This document shows, in pieces, positions 62,304 to 64,000 of a stretch of DNA of 64,000 nucleotides. The notes beneath the pieces were generated by a model. That model made no database searches. It worked only from the letters and a program-made list of their open reading frames with translations, and was not told the DNA's origin. A program made the position numbers and the translations under genes. Numbering within the stretch: the stretch's first letter is position 1; each line of letters opens with the position of its first letter. Source of the stretch: Aeromonas tecta (GTDB lineage: Bacteria; Pseudomonadota; Gammaproteobacteria; Enterobacterales; Aeromonadaceae); NCBI RefSeq assembly GCF_000820185.1, contig NZ_CDCA01000008.1:593-64592 (forward strand). The letters run 5' to 3'.

Positions 62304-62973
62304 TTTATAACAATGATGTAGAGTAAATAAATTATGTTGTAAAAATCTTTTGGATGAGTTTTTAAATTACGTACCTTCTTAAGGTGTTATATATTCTTAT
62401 ACATGAAGTGAGCCGGGTTCCTGAGAACAGGCCGTCTTACCTCGGAATTCTTTAACCAAGTGATTTATAAGCTTATTATTGAAGTCTTATATTTATATTC
62501 GGAACGCTCTTGGTCAGCGGAGGAATAAAGCTAGATATTGTTACTAACATCTGACCGGCCAGACAGGTTTGGCAACAATGTCTCATAAACAGTCGTTACT
62601 ACTTAGTGTCAATGTAGTAGTGACGCAGATAATATCGTCTTTCACATCAACAATACCGGGGTTGGGATTTTATTTTTAGTCTTAACTTTAATCATGGCTG
62701 GAGTCAGTAGATCCGCTAAAGTCCAAGGTTGAAATAACAGCCAATATGTACGTCTTATTAAGTGAGAAGCCATTTCTCATTATGCTCATGTTTATTGCTT
62801 TTTATTTTAAAATAAAATTTACGAGTTGCTTGACGCGGTATGTGCGCTCATCCAGCTAGCGGATGAGCGCACCGCAATATGGTTCCAGTTGCAGATATTC
62901 TGATAGGGTTGTTTATCTGATATATATCAAATTACCGATCCGTCCTGCTCAACAGGGTTAACCGATAAGACCT
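62304..62973. other. AT-rich gene-free region between yggE and the maltoporin gene
   Basis: About 670 bases with a composition unlike the surrounding genes. It has no open frame with a ribosome site. A perfect inverted repeat GTGCGCTCATCC/GGATGAGCGCAC lies at 62842-62853 and 62861-62872 and may end the maltoporin transcript. I see no RNA gene or mobile-element feature that I can name. Confidence 0.45.
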
Positions 62974-64000
62974 TTACCACCAAACATTGACCATGGCGCC
63001 GACGGCCCAGGTGTCGTCGCTGTTATGGCCTTCGAAGCTATGGGTTGTGTCGTCCCAGTTGCTGTTGTCGCTGTCCAGATAGGAGGTGTAAACACGCAAC
63101 TCAGGCTCGCCACGGCCAAAGGACAGCGCTTGGGCGAGTGTGACTTTGGAACCGCTGCGGTCATAGTCGGTATCGTTGACGCTCTTGTCATCCTTGAAGT
63201 ACCCAGCGTCGAGATAGGTGCGGGTAATATCCGACCAGTGATAAACCACGCCGGCGTTTACGGCCATGCTGGAACCATCACCTTCGTCACCATTCCACTG
63301 CTCGACGCTATCGGCCTCGGCATAAGTGAGCACATGGGTAAAGTCCCAATCAGCAGAGAGCGGGATTGCGCCAAAGTTGCGGATGGCAAACCCTGAACCG
63401 TCTTTCACTTCCCCATTCAACACGTCGGCCGCACCAAATTGGACGCCTTGCAGGGCCGAACCATCCAGGTAGTACTGCAGCACAGTGCGGTTATAGCCAG
63501 ATTCGCCAATTTCCTGTTTGAGTTCGACCAGGAAGGCATGACCATCGGCGTAATCATGTTCACCCAGCTCCGGGTTGTCGATTTGAGCGTCTGTTGGGTC
63601 GGCATGGAGGAACCTGTAGCCCATTGCCAGCGTGCCTTTATCCCAGACAGAGAGGTTGTCATAGAGGATCTCGTAGTTCATGGCGTCGATGAGGGTACCC
63701 TCCAGGGCGCCTTCTTCAGAGTCGATGCTCGGATTGTGAATGACGCCATCGAGATCCCGATGCAGCACGGCAAGGGAGAGGTTGCCCGGGCCAGCCTTTA
63801 TATCCTCGACGCCGGCACCCACCGTGGTCTGACCCCAGTAATAGTGGTCGGTCATATCGATATAGTAATTGCTCTTGTATTGACGGATCCCCGCCCATGA
63901 GGTTTCGCCCAGACCCATGAAGTTGCGTAACTGCATATTCATGTTTTCCCAGCCGAAGGGACTATCGTCGGTGCTGCTGTTGGTATCCCCGTCCCACATG
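62974..64000 (-). CDS. lamB: Maltoporin (LamB family), 5' part missing
   Basis: The C-terminal 341 or so residues of a sugar porin; the start lies beyond the right edge. The 18-stranded LamB barrel pattern is visible: WAGIRQYKSNYYIDMTDHYYWG (strand and loop of the greasy slide region), then alternating strands, and the terminal AVGAMVNVWW matching the LamB ending. It should form outer-membrane trimers for maltodextrin or related sugars. Which sugar, and whether maltose genes are adjacent, cannot be seen. Confidence 0.85.
   Translation of the reverse strand, partial: MWDGDTNSSTDDSPFGWENMNMQLRNFMGLGETSWAGIRQYKSNYYIDMTDHYYWGQTTVGAGVEDIKAGPGNLSLAVLHRDLDGVIHNPSIDSEEGALEGTLIDAMNYEILYDNLSVWDKGTLAMGYRFLHADPTDAQIDNPELGEHDYADGHAFLVELKQEIGESGYNRTVLQYYLDGSALQGVQFGAADVLNGEVKDGSGFAIRNFGAIPLSADWDFTHVLTYAEADSVEQWNGDEGDGSSMAVNAGVVYHWSDITRTYLDAGYFKDDKSVNDTDYDRSGSKVTLAQALSFGRGEPELRVYTSYLDSDNSNWDDTTHSFEGHNSDDTWAVGAMVNVWW

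Overview
The window is a GC-rich gammaproteobacterial chromosome segment that reads as Aeromonas. The support is a secreted aspzincin metalloprotease of the AsaP1/EprA1 type, the DUF2913 and DUF1615 genes, and gene orders shared with enteric bacteria and vibrios (serA-rpiA-ygfA, dapB-carA-carB, gltBD beside yhcC). No rRNA, tRNA, CRISPR array, phage or insertion sequence was found. Most of the window is core metabolism. The accessory material is a few small genes around 21.5-25 kb and 28.4-32.2 kb, and a giant surface-adhesin locus at 42.7-61.5 kb.

Layout. 0-5.9 kb: pilU (partial), a small membrane protein, a periplasmic binding protein, btuCD for vitamin B12 import, an aac(6')-like acetyltransferase downstream of aroH, and dgkA. 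6-11.8 kb: serA, rpiA, ygfA, an NhaC-family antiporter and dapB. 12.4-19 kb: carAB and a long-form 2-isopropylmalate synthase with a long structured leader. 19-28.2 kb: a diguanylate cyclase, a DUF1615 lipoprotein, two nuclease-fold genes, DUF4256, an outer-membrane barrel, DedA, rhlE and DUF2913. 28.5-32.2 kb: the M35 protease, a stand-alone relative of its propeptide, a questin-oxidase-like gene divergent from soxR, and an O-methyltransferase. 32.6-41 kb: a cystine-type ABC transporter, then gltD and gltB. 41.4 kb: yhcC.

The 42.7-60.8 kb block is a complete Lap-type adhesin system: a type I secretion ABC transporter, adaptor and outer-membrane channel (lapB, lapC, lapE), a periplasmic cysteine protease (lapG), its inactive GGDEF/EAL c-di-GMP receptor (lapD), and an adhesin of about 3,365 residues. 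The adhesin has an N-terminal retention module, six 179-residue repeats, two vWA domains and C-terminal RTX repeats. In characterised relatives, high c-di-GMP makes LapD hold LapG, so the adhesin stays anchored; when c-di-GMP falls, LapG cuts the retention module and cells detach. An unassigned 186-residue protein follows the adhesin and resembles a domain inside it. The window closes with yggE and the 3' part of a maltoporin gene.

The observations I rate most worth following are the stand-alone protease propeptide, the orphan protein after the adhesin, the SoxR-type operator facing the questin-oxidase-like gene, and two genes whose 3' ends are echoed by a diverged copy just past the stop codon. 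Function calls rest on recognising protein motifs by eye; no database search was run.
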